Shown in pieces: positions 1-15,000 of a stretch of 64,000 bases of DNA. Position 1 is the stretch's first letter. Each line of letters begins with the position of its first letter. The notes under the pieces are model-generated. The model was not told where the DNA came from, made no database searches, and saw nothing but the letters and a program-made list of their open reading frames with translations. The stretch is from positions 1,196,001 to 1,260,000 of the forward strand of contig CALZFC010000059.1 in the NCBI GenBank assembly GCA_945643635.1. Reading direction: 5' to 3'. The DNA is from Allodiplogaster sudhausi (taxonomy: Eukaryota; Nematoda; Chromadorea; Rhabditida; Diplogasteridae). A program made the translations under genes and the position numbers.

Positions 1-3000
1 TACTCCCTTTCATTCTCTTCCCTCTATTTCTCTGCCCCATTCTCCTTCCTTATCTTTGTCTCTCACTCCCCTAATTCTCTTCCCTCTATTTCTCTGCCCC
101 AATCTCCTTCCTTATCTTTGTCTCTCACTCCCTCTCATTCTCTTCCCTCTATTTCTCTGCCCCATTCTCCTTCCTCATCTTTGTCTCTCACTCCCTCTCA
201 TTCTCTTCCCTCTATTTCTCTGCTCCATTCTCCTTCCTTATCTTTGTCTCTCACTCCCTTTCATTATCTTCCATCCATTTCTCTGTACCAATCTCCTTCC
301 TTATCTTTGTCTCTCACTCCCTTTCATTCTCTTCCCTCTATTTCTCTGCCCCATTCTCCTTCCTTATCTTTGTTTCTCACTTCCTCTAATTCTCTTCCCT
401 CTATTTCTCTGTCCCAATCTCCTTCCTTATCTTTGTCTCTCACTCCCTTTCATTCTCTTCCCTCTATTTCTCTGTCCCAATCTCCTTCCTTATCTTTGTC
501 TCTCACTCCCTTTCATTCTCTTCCCTCTATTTCTCTGTCCCAATTTCCTTCCTTATCTTTGTCTCTTACTCCCTTTCATTCTCTTCCCTCTATTTCTCTG
601 CCCCATTCTCCTTCCTTATCTTTGTCTCTCACTCCCTCTCATTATCTTCCCTCTATTTCTCTGCCCCATTCTCCTTCCTTATCTTTGTTTCTCACTCTAT
701 TTCTTTCTCTTCCCTCTATTTCTCTGTCCCAATCTCCTTCCTTATCTTTGTCTCTCACTCCCTTTCATTCTCTTAACTCTATTTCTCTGTCCCAATCTCC
801 TTCCTTATCTCTCTTCCATCCATTTCTCAGTCCCAATCTCCTGCCTTATCTTTGTCTCTTACTCCCTTTCATTCTCTTCCCTCTATCTCTCTGCCCCATT
901 CTCCTTCCTTATCTTTGTCTCTCACTCCCTCTAATTCTCTTCCCTCTATTTCTCTGTACCAATCTCCTTCCTTATCTTTGTCTCTCACTCCCTCTCATTC
1001 TCTTCCCTCTATTTCTCTGTCCCAATCTCCTTCCTTATCTTTGTCTCTCACTCCCTCTCATTCTCTTCCCTCTATTTCTCTGCCCCATTCTCCTTAATTA
1101 TCTTTGTTTCTCACTTCCTCTAATTCTCTTCCCTCTATTTCTCTGTCCCAATCTCCTTCCTTATCTTTGTCTCTCACTCCCTTTCATTCTCTTAACTCTA
1201 TTTCTCTGTCCCAATCTCCTTCCTTTTCTCTCTTCCATCCATTTCTCTGTCCCAATCTCCTGCCTTATCCTTGTCTCTTACTCCCTTTCATTCTCTTCCC
1301 TCTATTTCTCTGCCCCATTCTCCTTCCTTATCTTTGTCTCTCACTCCATCTAATTCTCTTCCCTCTATTTCTCTGCCCCATTCTCCTTAATTATCTTTGT
1401 TCTCACTTCCTCTCATTCTCTTCCTTCTATTTCTCTGCCCCATTCTCCTTCCTTATCTTTGTCTCTCACTCCCTTTCATTCTCTTCCCTCTATTTCTCTG
1501 CCCCATTCTCCTTCCTTATCTTTGTCTCTCACTCCCTCTCATTCTCTCACTCCCTCTCATTCTCTCCCTTTCATTCTCTTCCCTCTATTTCTCTGCCCCA
1601 TTCTCCTTAATTATCTTTGTCTCTCACTCCCTTTCATTCTCTTAACTCTATTTCTCTGTCCCAATCTCCTTCCTTATCTCTCTTCCATCCATTTCTCTGT
1701 CCCAATCTCCTGCCTTATCTTTGTCTCTTACTCCCTTTCATTCTCTTCCCTCTATTTCTCTGCCCCATTCTCCTTCCTTATCTTTGTCTCTCACTCCCCT
1801 AATTCTCTTCCCTCTATTTCTCTGCCCCATTCTCCTTCCTTATCTTTGTTTCTCACTTCCTCTCATTATCTTCCTTCTATTTCTCTGCCCCATTCTCCTT
1901 CCTTATCTTTGTCTCTCACTCCCTTTCATTCTCTTCCCTCTATTTCTCTGCCCCATTCTCCTTCCTTATCTTTGTCTCTCACTCCCTCTCATTCTCTCAC
2001 TCCCTCTCATTCTCTCCCTTTCATTCTCTTCCCTCTATTTCTCTGCCCCATTCTCCTTAATTATCTTTGTCTCTCACTCCCTTTCATTCTCTTAACTCTA
2101 TTTCTCTGTCCCAATCTCCTTCCTTATCTCTCTTCCATCCATTTCTCTGTCCCAATCTCCTGCCTTATCTTTGTCTCTTACTCCCTTTCATTCTCTTCCC
2201 TCTATTTCTCTGCCCCATTCTCCTTCCTTATCTTTGTCTCTCACTCCCCTAATTCTCTTCCCTCTATTTCTCTGCCCCAATCTCCTTCCTTATCTTTGTC
2301 TCTCACTCCCTCTCATTCTCTTCCCTCTATTTCTCTGCCCCATTCTCCTTCCTCATCTTTGTCTCTCACTCCCTCTCATTCTCTTCCCTCTATTTCTCTG
2401 CCCCATTCTCCTTCCTTATCTTTGTCTCTCACTCCCTTTCATTATCTTCCATCCATTTCTCTGTACCAATCTCCTTCCTTATCTTTGTCTCTCACTCCCT
2501 TTCATTCTCTTCCCTCTATTTCTCTGTCCCAATCTCCTTCCTTATCTTTGTCTCTTACTCCCTTTCATTCTCTTCCCTCTATTTCTCTGCCCCATTCTCC
2601 TTCCTTATCTTTGTCTCTCACTCCCTCTCATTATCTTCCCTCTATTTCTCTGCCCCATTCTCCTTCCTTATCTTTGTTTCTCACTCTATTTCTTTCTCTT
2701 CCCTCTATTTCTCTGTCCCAATCTCCTTCCTTATCTTTGTCTCTCACTCCCTTTCATTCTCTTAACTCTATTTCTCTGTCCCAATCTCCTTCCTTATCTC
2801 TCTTCCATCCATTTCTCAGTCCCAATCTCCTGCCTTATCTTTGTCTCTTACTCCCTTTCATTCTCTTCCCTCTATCTCTCTGCCCCATTCTCCTTCCTTA
2901 TCTTTGTCTCTCACTCCCTCTAATTCTCTTCCCTCTATTTCTCTGTACCAATCTCCTTCCTTATCTTTGTCTCTCACTCCCTCTCATTCTCTTCCCTCTA

Positions 3001-6000
3001 TTTCTCTGTCCCAATCTCCTTCCTTATCTTTGTCTCTCACTCCCTCTCATTCTCTTCCCTCTATTTCTCTGCCCCATTCTCCTTAATTATCTTTGTTTCT
3101 CACTTCCTCTAATTCTCTTCCCTCTATTTCTCTGTCCCAATCTTCTTCCTTATCTTTGTCTCTCACTCCCTTTCATTCTCTTAACTCTATTTCTCTGTCC
3201 CAATCTCCTTCCTTATCTCTCTTCCATCCATTTCTCTGTCCCAATCTCCTGCCTTATCTTTGTCTCTTACTCCCTTTCATTCTCTTCCCTCTATTTCTCT
3301 GCCCCATTCTCCTTCCTTATCTTTGTCTCTCACTCCCCTAATTCTCTTCCCTCTATTTCTCTGCCCCAATCTCCTTCCTTATCTTTGTCTCTCACTCCCT
3401 CTCATTCTCTTCCCTCTATTTCTCTGCCCCATTCTCCTTCCTCATCTTTGTCTCTCACTCCCTCTCATTCTCTTCCCTCTATTTCTCTGCCCCATTCTCC
3501 TTCCTTATCTTTGTCTCTCACTCCCTTTCATTATCTTCCATCCATTTCTCTGTACCAATCTCCTTCCTTATCTTTGTCTCTCACTCCCTTTCATTCTCTT
3601 CCCTCTATTTCTCTGTCCCAATCTCCTTCCTTATCTCTCTTCCCTCTATTTCTCTGCCCCATTCTCCTTCCTTATCTTTGTCTCTCACTCCCTAATTCTC
3701 TTCCCTCTATTTCTCTGCCCCAATCTCCTTCCTTATCTTTGTCTCTCACTCCCTCTCATTCTCTTCCCTCTATTTCTCTGCCCCATTCTCCTTCCTTATC
3801 TTTGTCTCTCACTTCCTCTCATTCTCTTCCCTCTATTTCTCTGCCCCATTCTCCTTCCTTATCTTTGTCTCTCACTCCCTTTCATTCTCTTCCCTCTATT
3901 TCTCTGCCCCATTCTCCTTCCTTATCTTTGTCTCTCACTCCCTCTCATTATCTTCCCTCTATTTCTCTGCCCCATTCTCCTTCCTTATCTTTGTTTCTCA
4001 CTCTATTTCATTCTCTTCCCTCTATTTCTCTGTCCCAATCTCCTTCCTTATCTTTGTCTCTCACTCCCTTTCATTCTCTTAACTCTATTTCTCTGTCCCA
4101 ATCTCCTTCCTTATCTCTCTTCCATCCATTTCTCTGTCCCAATCTCCTGCCTTATCTTTGTCTCTCACTCCCTTTCATTCTCTTCCCTCTATTTCTCTGC
4201 CCCAATCTCCTTCCTTATCTTTGTCTCTCACTCCCTCTCATTCTCTTCCCTCTATTTCTCTGCCCCATTCTCCTTCCTCATCTTTGTCTCTCACTCCCTC
4301 TCATTCTCTTCCCTCTATTTCTCTGCCCCATTCTCCTTCCTTATCTTTGTCTCTCACTCCCCTAATTCTCTTCCCTCTATTTCTCTGCCCCAATCTCCTT
4401 CCTTATCTTTGTCTCTCACTCCCTCTCATTCTCTTCCCTCTATTTCTCTGCCCCATTCTCCTTCCTCATCTTTGTCTCTCACTCCCACTCATTCTCTTCC
4501 CTCTATTTCTCTGCCCCATTCTCCTTCCTTATCTTTGTCTCTCACTCCCTCTCATTATCTTCCCTCTATTTCTCTGCCCCATTCTCCTTCCTTATCTTTG
4601 TTTCTCACTCTATTTCTTTCTCTTCCCTCTATTTCTCTGTCCCAATCTCCTTCCTTATCTTTGTCTCTCACTCCCTTTCATTCTCTTAACTCTATTTCTC
4701 TGTCCCAATCTCCTTCCTTATCTCTTTTCCATCCATTTCTCAGTCCCAATCTCCTGCCTTATCTTTGTCTCTTACTCCCTTTCATTCTCTTCCCTCTATC
4801 TCTCTGCCCCATTCTCCTTAATTATCTTTGTCTCTCACTCCCTCTAATTCTCTTCCCTCTATTTCTCTGTACCAATCTCCTTCCTTATCTTTGTCTCTCA
4901 CTCCCTCTCATTCTCTTCCCTCTATTTCTCTGTCCCAATCTCCTTCCTTATCTTTGTCTCTCACTCCCTCTCATTCTCTTCCCTCTATTTCTCTGCCCCA
5001 TTCTCCTTAATTATCTTTGTTTCTCACTTCCTCTAATTCTCTTCCCTCTATTTCTCTGTCCCAATCTCCTTCCTTATCTTTGTCTCTCACTCCCTTTCAT
5101 TCTCTTAACTCTATTTCTCTGCCCCATTCTCCTTCCTTATCTTTGTCTCTCACTCCCCTAATTCTCTTCCCTCTATTTCTCTGCCCCAATCTCCTTCCTT
5201 ATCTTTGTCTCTCACTCCCTCTCATTCTCTTCCCTCTATTTCTCTGCCCCATTCTCCTTCCTTATCTTTGTCTCTCACTCCCTCTCATTCTCTTCCCTCT
5301 ATTTCTCTGCCCCATTCTCCTTCCTTATCTTTGTCTCTCACTCCCTTTCATTATCTTCCATCTATTTCTCTATCCCAATCTCCTTCCTTATCTTTGTCTC
5401 TCACTCCCTTTCATTCTCTTCCCTCTATTTCTCTGTCCCAATCTCCTTCCTTATCTTTGTCTCTCACTCCCTTTCATTCTCTTCCCTCTATTTCTCTGCC
5501 CCATTCTCCTTCCTTATCTTTGTCTCTCACTCCCTTTCATTATCTTCCATCTATTTCTCTGTACCAATCTCCTTCCTTATCTTTGTCTCTCACTCCCTTT
5601 CATTCTCTTCCCTCTATTTCTCTGTCCCAATCTCCTTCCTTATCTTTGTCTCTCACTCCCTTTCATTCTCTTCCCTCTATTTCTCTGTCCCAATTCCTTC
5701 CTTATCTTTGTCTCTCACTCCCTTTCATTCTCTTCCCTCTATTTCTCTGCCCCATTCTCCTTCCTTATCTTTGTCTCTCACTCCCTCTCATTATCTTCCC
5801 TCTATTTCTCTGCCCCATTCTCCTTCCTTATCTTTGTCTCTCACTCCCTTTCATTCTCTTCCCTCTATTTCTCTGCCCCATTCTCCTTCCTTATCTTTGT
5901 CTCTCACTCCCTCTCATTATCTTCCCTCTATTTCTCTGCCCCATTCTCCTTCCTTATCTTTGTCTCTCACTCCCTAATTCTCTTCCCTCTATTTCTCTGC

Positions 6001-9000
6001 CCCAATCTCCTTCCTTATCTTTGTCTCTCACTCCCTCTCATTCTCTTCCCTCTATTTCTCTGCCCCATTCTCCTTCCTTATCTTTGTCTCTCACTCCCCT
6101 AATTCTCTTCCCTCTATTTCTCTGCCCCAATCTCCTTCCTTATCTTTGTCTCTCACTCCCTCTCATTCTCTTCCCTCTATTTCTCTGCCCCATTCTCCTT
6201 CCTCATCTTTGTCTCTCACTCCCTGTCATTCTCTTCCCTCTATTTCTCTGCCCCATTCTCCTTCCTTATCTTTGTCTCTCACTCCCTTTCATTATCTTCC
6301 ATCCATTTCTCTGTACCAATCTCCTTCCTTATCTTTGTCTCTCACTCCCTTTCATTCTCTTCCCTCTATTTCTCTGTCCCAATCTCCTTCCTTATCTTTG
6401 TCTCTCACTCCCTTTCATTCTCTTCCCTCTATTTCTCTGTCCCAATTTCCTTCCTTATCTTTGTCTCTCACTCCCTTTCATTCTCTTCCCTCTATTTCTC
6501 TGCCCCATTCTCCTTCCTTATCTTTGTCTCTCACTCCCTCTCATTATCTTCCCTCTATTTCTCTGCCCCATTCTCCTTCCTTATCTTTGTCTCTCACTCC
6601 CTTTCATTCTCTTCCCTCTATTTCTCTGCCCCATTCTCCTTCCTTATCTTTGTCTCTCACTCCCTCTCATTATCTTCCCTCTATTTCTCTGCCCCATTCT
6701 CCTTCCTTATCTTTGTCTCTCACTCCCTTTCATTCTCTTCCCTCTATTTCTCTGCCCCATTCTCCTTCCTTATCTTTGTCTCTCACTCCCCTAATTCTCT
6801 TCCCTCTATTTCTCTGCCCCATCTCCTTCCTTATCTTTGTCTCTCACTCCCTCTCATTCTCTTCCCTCTATTTCTCTGCCCCATTCTCCTTCCTTATCTT
6901 TGTCTCTCACTCCCTCTCATTCTCTTCCCTCTATTTCTCTGCCCCATTCTCCTTCCTTATCTTTGTCTCTCACTCCCTCTCATTATCTTCCCTCTATTTC
7001 TCTGTCCCAATCTCCTTCCTTATCTTTGTCTCTCACTCCCTCTCATTCTCTTCCCTCTATTTCTCTGCCCCATTCTCCTTCCTTATCTTTGTCTCTCACT
7101 CCCTTTCATTCTCTTCCCTCTATTTCTCTGTCCCAATTTCCTTCCTTATCTTTGTCTCTCACTCCCTTTCATTCTCTTCCCTCTATTTCTCTGCCCCATT
7201 CTCCTTCCTTATCTTTGTCTCTCACTCCCTCTCATTATCTTCCCTCTATTTCTCTGCCCCATTCTCCTTCCTTATCTTTGTCTCTCACTCCCTTTCATTC
7301 TCTTCCCTCTATTTCTCTGCTCCATTCTCCTTCCTTATCTTTGTCTCTCACTCCCTCTCATTATCTTCCCTCTATTTCTCTGCCCCATTCTCCTTCCTTA
7401 TCTTTGTCTCTCACTCCCTAATTCTCTTCCCTCTATTTCTCTGCCCCAATCTCCTTCCTTATCTTTGTCTCTCACTCCCTCTCATTCTCTTCCCTCTATT
7501 TCTCTGCCCCATTCTCCTTCCTCATCTTTGTCTCTCACTCCCTCTCATTCTCTTCCCTCTATTTCTCTGCCCCATTCTCCTTCCTTATCTTTGTCTCTCA
7601 CTCCCTCTCATTATCTTCCCTCTATTTCTCTGTCCCAATCTCCTTCCTTATCTTTGTCTCTCACTCCCTCTCATTCTCTTCCCTCTATTTCTCTGCCCCA
7701 TTCTCCTTCCTTATCTTTGTCTCTCACTCCCTTTCATTATCTTCCATCCATTTCTCTGTACCAATCTCCTTCCTTATCTTTGTCTCTCACTCCCTTTCAT
7801 TCTCTTCCCTCTATTTCTCTGTCCCAATCTCCTTCCTTATCTTTGTCTCTCACTCCCTTTCATTCTCTTCCCTCTATTTCTCTGCCCCATTCTCCTTCCT
7901 TATCTTTGTCTCTCACTCCCTTTCATTATCTTCCATCTATTTCTCTGTACCAATCTCCTTCCTTATCTTTGTCTCTCACTCCCTTTCATTCTCTTCCCTC
8001 TATTTCTCTGTCCCAATCTCCTTCCTTATCTTTGTCTCTCACTCCCTTTCATTCTCTTCCCTCTATTTCTCTGCCCCATTCTCCTTCCTTATCTTTGTCT
8101 CTCACTCCCTTTCATTATCTTCCATCCATTTCTCTGTACCAATCTCCTTCCTTATCTTTGTCTCTCACTCCCTTTCATTCTCTTCCCTCTATTTCTCTGT
8201 CCCAATCTCCTTCCTTATCTTTGTCTCTCACTCCCTTTCATTCTCTTCCCTCTATTTCTCTGTCCCAATTTCCTTCCTTATCTTTGTCTCTCACTCCCTT
8301 TCATTCTCTTCCCTCTATTTCTCTGCCCCATTCTCCTTCCTTATCTTTGTCTCTCACTCCCTCTCATTATCTTCCCTCTATTTCTCTGCCCCATTCTCCT
8401 TCCTTATCTTTGTCTCTCACTCCCTTTCATTCTCTTCCCTCTATTTCTCTGCCCCATTCTCCTTCCTTATCTTTGTCTCTCACTCCCTCTCATTATCTTC
8501 CCTCTATTTCTCTGCCCCATTCTCCTTCCTTATCTTTGTCTCTCACTCCCTTTCATTCTCTTCCCTCTATTTCTCTGCCCCATTCTCCTTCCTTATCTTT
8601 GTCTCTCACTCCCCTAATTCTCTTCCCTCTATTTCTCTGCCCCAATCTCCTTCCTTATCTTTGTCTCTCACTCCCTCTCATTCTCTTCCCTCTATTTCTC
8701 TGCCCCATTCTCCTTCCTCATCTTTGTCTCTCACTCCCTCTCATTCTCTTCCCTCTATTTCTCTGCCCCATTCTCCTTCCTTATCTTTGTCTCTCACTCC
8801 CTCTCATTATCTTCCCTCTATTTCTCTGTCCCAATCTCCTTCCTTATCTTTGTCTCTCACTCCCTCTCATTCTCTTCCCTCTATTTCTCTGCCCCATTCT
8901 CCTTCCTTATCTTTGTCTCTCACTCCCTTTCATTCTCTTCCCTCTATTTCTCTGTCCCAATTTCCTTCCTTATCTTTGTCTCTTACTCCCTTTCATTCTC

Positions 9001-12000
9001 TTCCCTCTATTTCTCTGCCCCATTCTCCTTCCTTATCTTTGTCTCTCACTCCCTCTCATTATCTTCCCTCTATTTCTCTGCCCCATTCTCCTTCCTTATC
9101 TTTGTCTCTCACTCCCTTTCATTCTCTTCCCTCTATTTCTCTGCTCCATTCTCCTTCCTTATCTTTGTCTCTCACTCCCTCTCATTATCTTCCCTCTATT
9201 TCTCTGCCCCATTCTCCTTCCTTATCTTTGTCTCTCACTACCCTAATTCTCTTCCCTCTATTTCTCTGCCCCAATCTCCTTCCTTATCTTTGTCTCTCAC
9301 TCCCTCTCATTCTCTTCCCTCTATTTCTCTGCCCCATTCTCCTTCCTTATCTTTGTCTCTCACTCCCTCTCATTCTCTTCCCTCTATTTCTCTGCCCCAT
9401 TCTCCATCCTTATCTTTGTCTCTCACTCCCTTTCATTCTCTTCCCTCTATTTCTCTGCCCCATTCTCCTTCCTTATCTTTGTCTCTCACTCCCTCTCATT
9501 CTCTCACTCCCTCTCATTCTCTCCCTTTCATTCTCTTCCCTCTATTTCTCTGCCCCATTCTCCTTCCTTATCTTTGTCTCTCACTCCCTTTCATTCTCTT
9601 AACTCTATTTCTCTGTCCCAATCTCCTTCCTTATCTCTCTTCCATCCATTTCTCTGTCCCAATCTCCTGCCTTATCTTTGTCTCTTACTCCCTTTCATTC
9701 TCTTCCCTCTATTTCTCTGCCCCATTCTCCTTCCTTATCTTTGTCTCTCACTCCCCTAATTCTCTTCCCTCTATTTCTCTGCCCCAATCTCCTTCCTTAT
9801 CTTTGTCTCTCACTCCCTCTCATTCTCTTCCCTCTATTTCTCTGCCCCATTCTCCTTCCTCATCTTTGTCTCTCACTCCCTCTCATTCTCTTCCCTCTAT
9901 TTCTCTGTCCCAATCTCCTTCCTTATCTTTGTCTCTCACTCCCTTTCATTCTCTTCCCTCTATTTCTCTGCCCCATTCTCCTTCCTTATCTTTGTCTCTC
10001 ACTCCCTTTCATTATCTTCCATCCATTTCTCTGTACCCAATCTCCTTCCTTATCTTTGTCTCTCACTCCCTTTCATTCTCTTCCCTCTATTTCTCTGTCC
10101 CAATCTCCTTCCTTATCTTTGTCTCTCACTCCCTTTCATTCTCTTCCCTCTATTTCTCTGCCCCATTCTCCTTCCTTATCTTTGTCTCTCACTCCCTTTC
10201 ATTATCTTCCATCTATTTCTCTGTACCAATCTCCTTCCTTATCTTTGTCTCTCACTCCCTTTCATTCTCTTCCCTCTATTTCTCTGTCCCAATCTCCTTC
10301 CTTATCTTTGTCTCTCACTCCCTTTCATTCTCTTCCCTCTATTTCTCTGTCCCAATTTCCTTCCTTATCTTTGTCTCTCACTCCCTTTCATTCTCTTCCC
10401 TCTATTTCTCTGCCCCATTCTCCTTCCTTATCTTTGTCTCTCACTCCCTCTCATTATCTTCCCTCTATTTCTCTGCCCCATTCTCCTTCCTTATCTTTGT
10501 CTCTCACTCCCTTTCATTCTCTTCCCTCTATTTCTCTGCCCCATTCTCCTTCCTTATCTTTGTCTCTCACTCCCTCTCATTATCTTCCCTCTATTTCTCT
10601 GCCCCATTCTCCTTCCTTATCTTTGTCTCTCACTCCCTTTCATTCTCTTCCCTCTATTTCTCTGCCCCATTCTCCTTCCTTATCTTTGTCTCTCACTCCC
10701 CTCATTCTCTTCCTCTATTTCTCTGCCCAATCTCCTTCCTTATCTTTGTCTCTCACTCCCTCTCATTCTCTTCCCTCTATTTCTCTGCCCCATTCTCCTT
10801 CCTCATCTTTGTCTCTCACTCCCTCTCATTCTCTTCCCTCTATTTCTCTGCCCCATTCTCCTTCCTTATCTTTGTCTCTCACTCCCTCTCATTATCTTCC
10901 CTCTATTTCTCTGTCCAATCTCCTTCCTTATCTTTGTCTCTCACTCCCTCTCATTCTCTTCCCTCTATTTCTCTGCCCATTCTCCTTCCTTATCTTTGTC
11001 TCTCACTCCCTTTCATTCTCTTCCCTCTATTTCTCTGTCCCAATTTCCTTCCTTATCTTTGTCTCTCACTCCCTTTCATTCTCTTCCCTCTATTTCTCTG
11101 CCCCATTCTCCTTCCTTATCTTTGTCTCTCACTCCCTCTCATTATCTTCCCTCTATTTCTCTGCCCCATTCTCCTTCCTTATCTTTGTCTCTCACTCCCT
11201 TTCATTCTCTTCCCTCTATTTCTCTGCTCCATTCTCCTTCCTTATCTTTGTCTCTCACTCCCTCTCATTATCTTCCCTCTATTTCTCTGCCCCATTCTCC
11301 TTCCTTATCTTTGTCTCTCACTACCCTAATTCTCTTCCCTCTATTTCTCTGCCCCAATCTCCTTCCTTATCTTTGTCTCTCACTCCCTCTCATTCTCTTC
11401 CCTCTATTTCTCTGCCCCATTCTCCTTCCTCATCTTTGTCTCTCACTCCCTCTCATTCTCTTCCCTCTATTTCTCTGCCCCATTCTCCTTCCTCATCTTT
11501 GTCTCTCACTCCCTCTCATTATCTTCCCTCTATTTCTCTGTCCCAATCTCCTTCCTTATCTTTGTCTCTCACTCCCTCTCATTCTCTTCCCTCTATTTCT
11601 CTGCCCCATTCTCCTTCCTTATCTTTGTCTCTCACTCCCTTTCATTATCTTCCCTCTATTTCTCTGTACCAATCTCCTTCCTTATCTTTGTCTCTCACTC
11701 CCTTTCATTCTCTTCCCTCTATTTCTCTGTCCCAATCTCCTTCCTTATCTTTGTCTCTCACTCCCTTTCATTCTCTTCCCTCTATTTCTCTGCCCCATTC
11801 TCCTTCCTTATCTTTGTCTCTCACTCCCTTTCATTCTCTTCCCTCTATTTCTCTGTACCAATCTCCTTCCTTATCTTTGTCTCTCACTCCCTTTCATTCT
11901 CTTCCCTCTATTTCTCTGTCCCAATCTCCTTCCTTATCTTTGTCTCTCACTCCCTTTCATTCTCTTCCCTCTATTTCTCTGTCCCAATCTCCTTCCTTAT

Positions 12001-15000
12001 CTTTGTCTCTCACTCCCTTTCATTCTCTTCCCTCTATTTCTCTGTCCCAATTTCCTTCCTTATCTTTGTCTCTCACTCCCTTTCATTCTCTTCCCTCTAT
12101 TTCTCTGCCCCATTCTCCTTCCTTATCTTTGTCTCTCACTCCCTCTCATTCTCTTCCCTCTATTTCTCTGCCCCATTCTCCTTCCTTATCTTTGTCTCTC
12201 ACTCCTTTCATTCTCTTCCCTCTATTTCTCTGCCCCATTCTCCTTCCTTATCTTTGTCTCTCACTCCCTCTCATTCTTCTTCCTCTATTTCTCTGCCCCA
12301 TTCTCCTTCCTTATCTTTGTCTCTCACTCCCTTTCATTCTCTTCCCTCTATTTCTCTGCCCCATTCTCCTTCCTTATCTTTGTCTCTCACTCCCCTAATT
12401 CTCTTCCCTCTATTTCTCTGCCCAATCTCCTTCCTTATCTTTGTCTCTCACTCCCTCTCATTCTCTTCCCTCTATTTCTCTGCCCCATTCTCCTTCCTTA
12501 TCTTTGTCTCTCACTCCCTCTCATTCTCTTCCCTCTATTTCTCTGCCCCATTCTCCTTCCTCATCTTTGTCTCTCACTCCCTCTCATTCTCTTCCCTCTA
12601 TTTCTCTGTCCCAATCTCCTTCCTTATCTTTGTCTCTCACTCCCTCTCATTCTCTTCCCTCTATTTCTCTGCCCCATTCTCCTTCCTTATCTTTGTCTCT
12701 CACTCCCTTTCATTCTCTTCCCTCTATTTCTCTGTCCCAATTTCCTTCCTTATCTTTGTCTCTCACTCCCTTCATTCTCTTCCCTCTATTTCTCTGCCCC
12801 ATTCTCCTTCCTTATCTTTGTCTCTCACTCCCTCTCATTATCTTCCCTCTATTTCTCTGCCCCATTCTCCTTCCTTATCTTTGTCTCTCACTCCCTTTCA
12901 TTCTCTTCCCTCTATTTCTCTGCTCCATTCTCCTTCCTTATCTTTGTCTCTCACTCCCTCTCATTATCTTCCCTCTATTTCTCTGCCCCATTCTCCTTCC
13001 TTATCTTTGTCTCTCACTACCCTAATTCTCTTCCCTCTATTTCTCTGCCCCAATCTCCTTCCTTATCTTTGTCTCTCACTCCCTCTCATTCTCTTCCCTC
13101 TATTTCTCTGCCCCATTCTCCTTCCTTATCTTTGTCTCTCACTCCCTCTCATTCTCTTCCCTCTATTTCTCTGCCCCATTCTCCATCCTTATCTTTGTCT
13201 CTCACTCCCTTTCATTCTCTTCCCTCTATTTCTCTGCCCCATTCTCCTTCCTTATCTTTGTCTCTCACTCCCTCTCATTCTCTCACTCCCTCTCATTCTC
13301 TCCCTTTCATTCTCTTCCCTCTATTTCTCTGCCCCATTCTCCTTAATATCTTTGTCTCTCACTCCCTTTCATTCTCTTAACTCTATTTCTCTGTCCCAAT
13401 CTCCTCCTTATCTCTCTTCCATCCATTTCTCTGTCCCAATCTCCTTCCTTATCTTTGTCTCTACTCCCTTTCATTCTCTTCCTTCTATTTCTCTGCCCCA
13501 TTCTCCTTCCTTATCTTTGTCTCTCACTCCCTCATTCTCTTCCCTCTATTTCTCTGCCCCAATCTCCTTCCTTATCTTTGTCTCTCACTCCCTCTCATTC
13601 TCTTCCCTCTATTTCTCTGCCCCATTCTCCTTCCTTATCTTTGTCTCTCACTCCCTTTCATTCTCTTCCATCTATTTCTCTGTACCAATCTCCTTCCTTA
13701 TCTTTGTCTCTCACTCCCTTCATTCTCTTCCCTCTATTTCTCTGTCCCAATCTCCTTCCTTATCTTTGTCTCTTACTCCCTTTCATTCTCTTCCCTCTAT
13801 TTCTCTGCCCCATTCTCCTTCCTTATCTTTGTCTCTCACTCCCTCTCATTATCTTCCCTCTATTTCTCTGCCCCATTCTCCTTCCTTATCTTTGTTTCTC
13901 ACTCTATTTCTTTCTCTTCCCTCTATTTCTCTGTCCCAATCTCCTTCCTTATCTTTGTCTCTCACTCCCTTTCATTCTCTTAACACTATTTATCTGTCCC
14001 AATCTCCTTCCTTATCTCTCTTCCATCCATTTCTCAGTCCCAATCTCCTTCCTTATCTTTGTCTCTTACTCCCTTCATTCTCTTCCCTCTATCTCTCTGC
14101 CCCATTCTCCTTCCTTATCTTTGTCTCTCACTCCCTCTAATTCTCTTCCCTCTATTTCTCTGTACCAATCTCCTTCCTTATCTTTGTCTCTCACTCCCTC
14201 TCATTCTCTTCCCTCTATTTCTCTGTCCCAATCTCCTTCCTTATCTTTGTCTCTCACTCCCTCTCATTCTCTTCCCTCTATTTCTCTGCCCCATTCTCCT
14301 TAATTATCTTTGTTTCTCACTTCCTCTAATTCTCTTCCCTCTATTTCTCTGTCCCAATCTCCTTCCTTATCTTTGTCTCTCACTCCCTTTCATTCTCTTA
14401 ACTCTATTTCTCTGTCCCAATCTCCTTCCTTATCTCTCTTCCATCCATTTCTCTGTCCCAATCTCCTGCCTTATCTTTGTCTCTTACTCCCTTTCATTCT
14501 CTTCCCTCTATTTCTCTGCCCCATTCTCCTTCCTTATCTTTGTCTCTCACTCCCCTAATTCTCTTCCCTCTATTTCTCTGCCCAATCTCCTTCCTTATCT
14601 TTGTCTCTCACTCCCTCTCATTCTCTTCCCTCTATTTCTCTGCCCCATTCTCCTTCCTCATCTTTGTCTCTCACTCCCTCTCATTCTCTTCCCTCTATTT
14701 CTCTGCCCCATTCTCCTTCCTTATCTTTGTCTCTCACTCCCTTTCATTATCTTCCATCCATTTCTCTGTACCAATCTCCTTCCTTATCTTTGTCTCTCAC
14801 TCCCCTTCATTCTCTTCCCTCTATTTCTCTGTCCCAATCTCCTTCCTTATCTCTCTTCCATCCATTTCTCTGTCCCAATCTCCTGCCTTATCTTTGTCTC
14901 TTACTCCCTTCATTCTCTTCCCTCTATTTCTCTGCCCCATTCTCCTTCCTTATCTTTGTCTCTCACTCCCCTAATTCTCTTCCCTCTATTTCTCTGCCCC

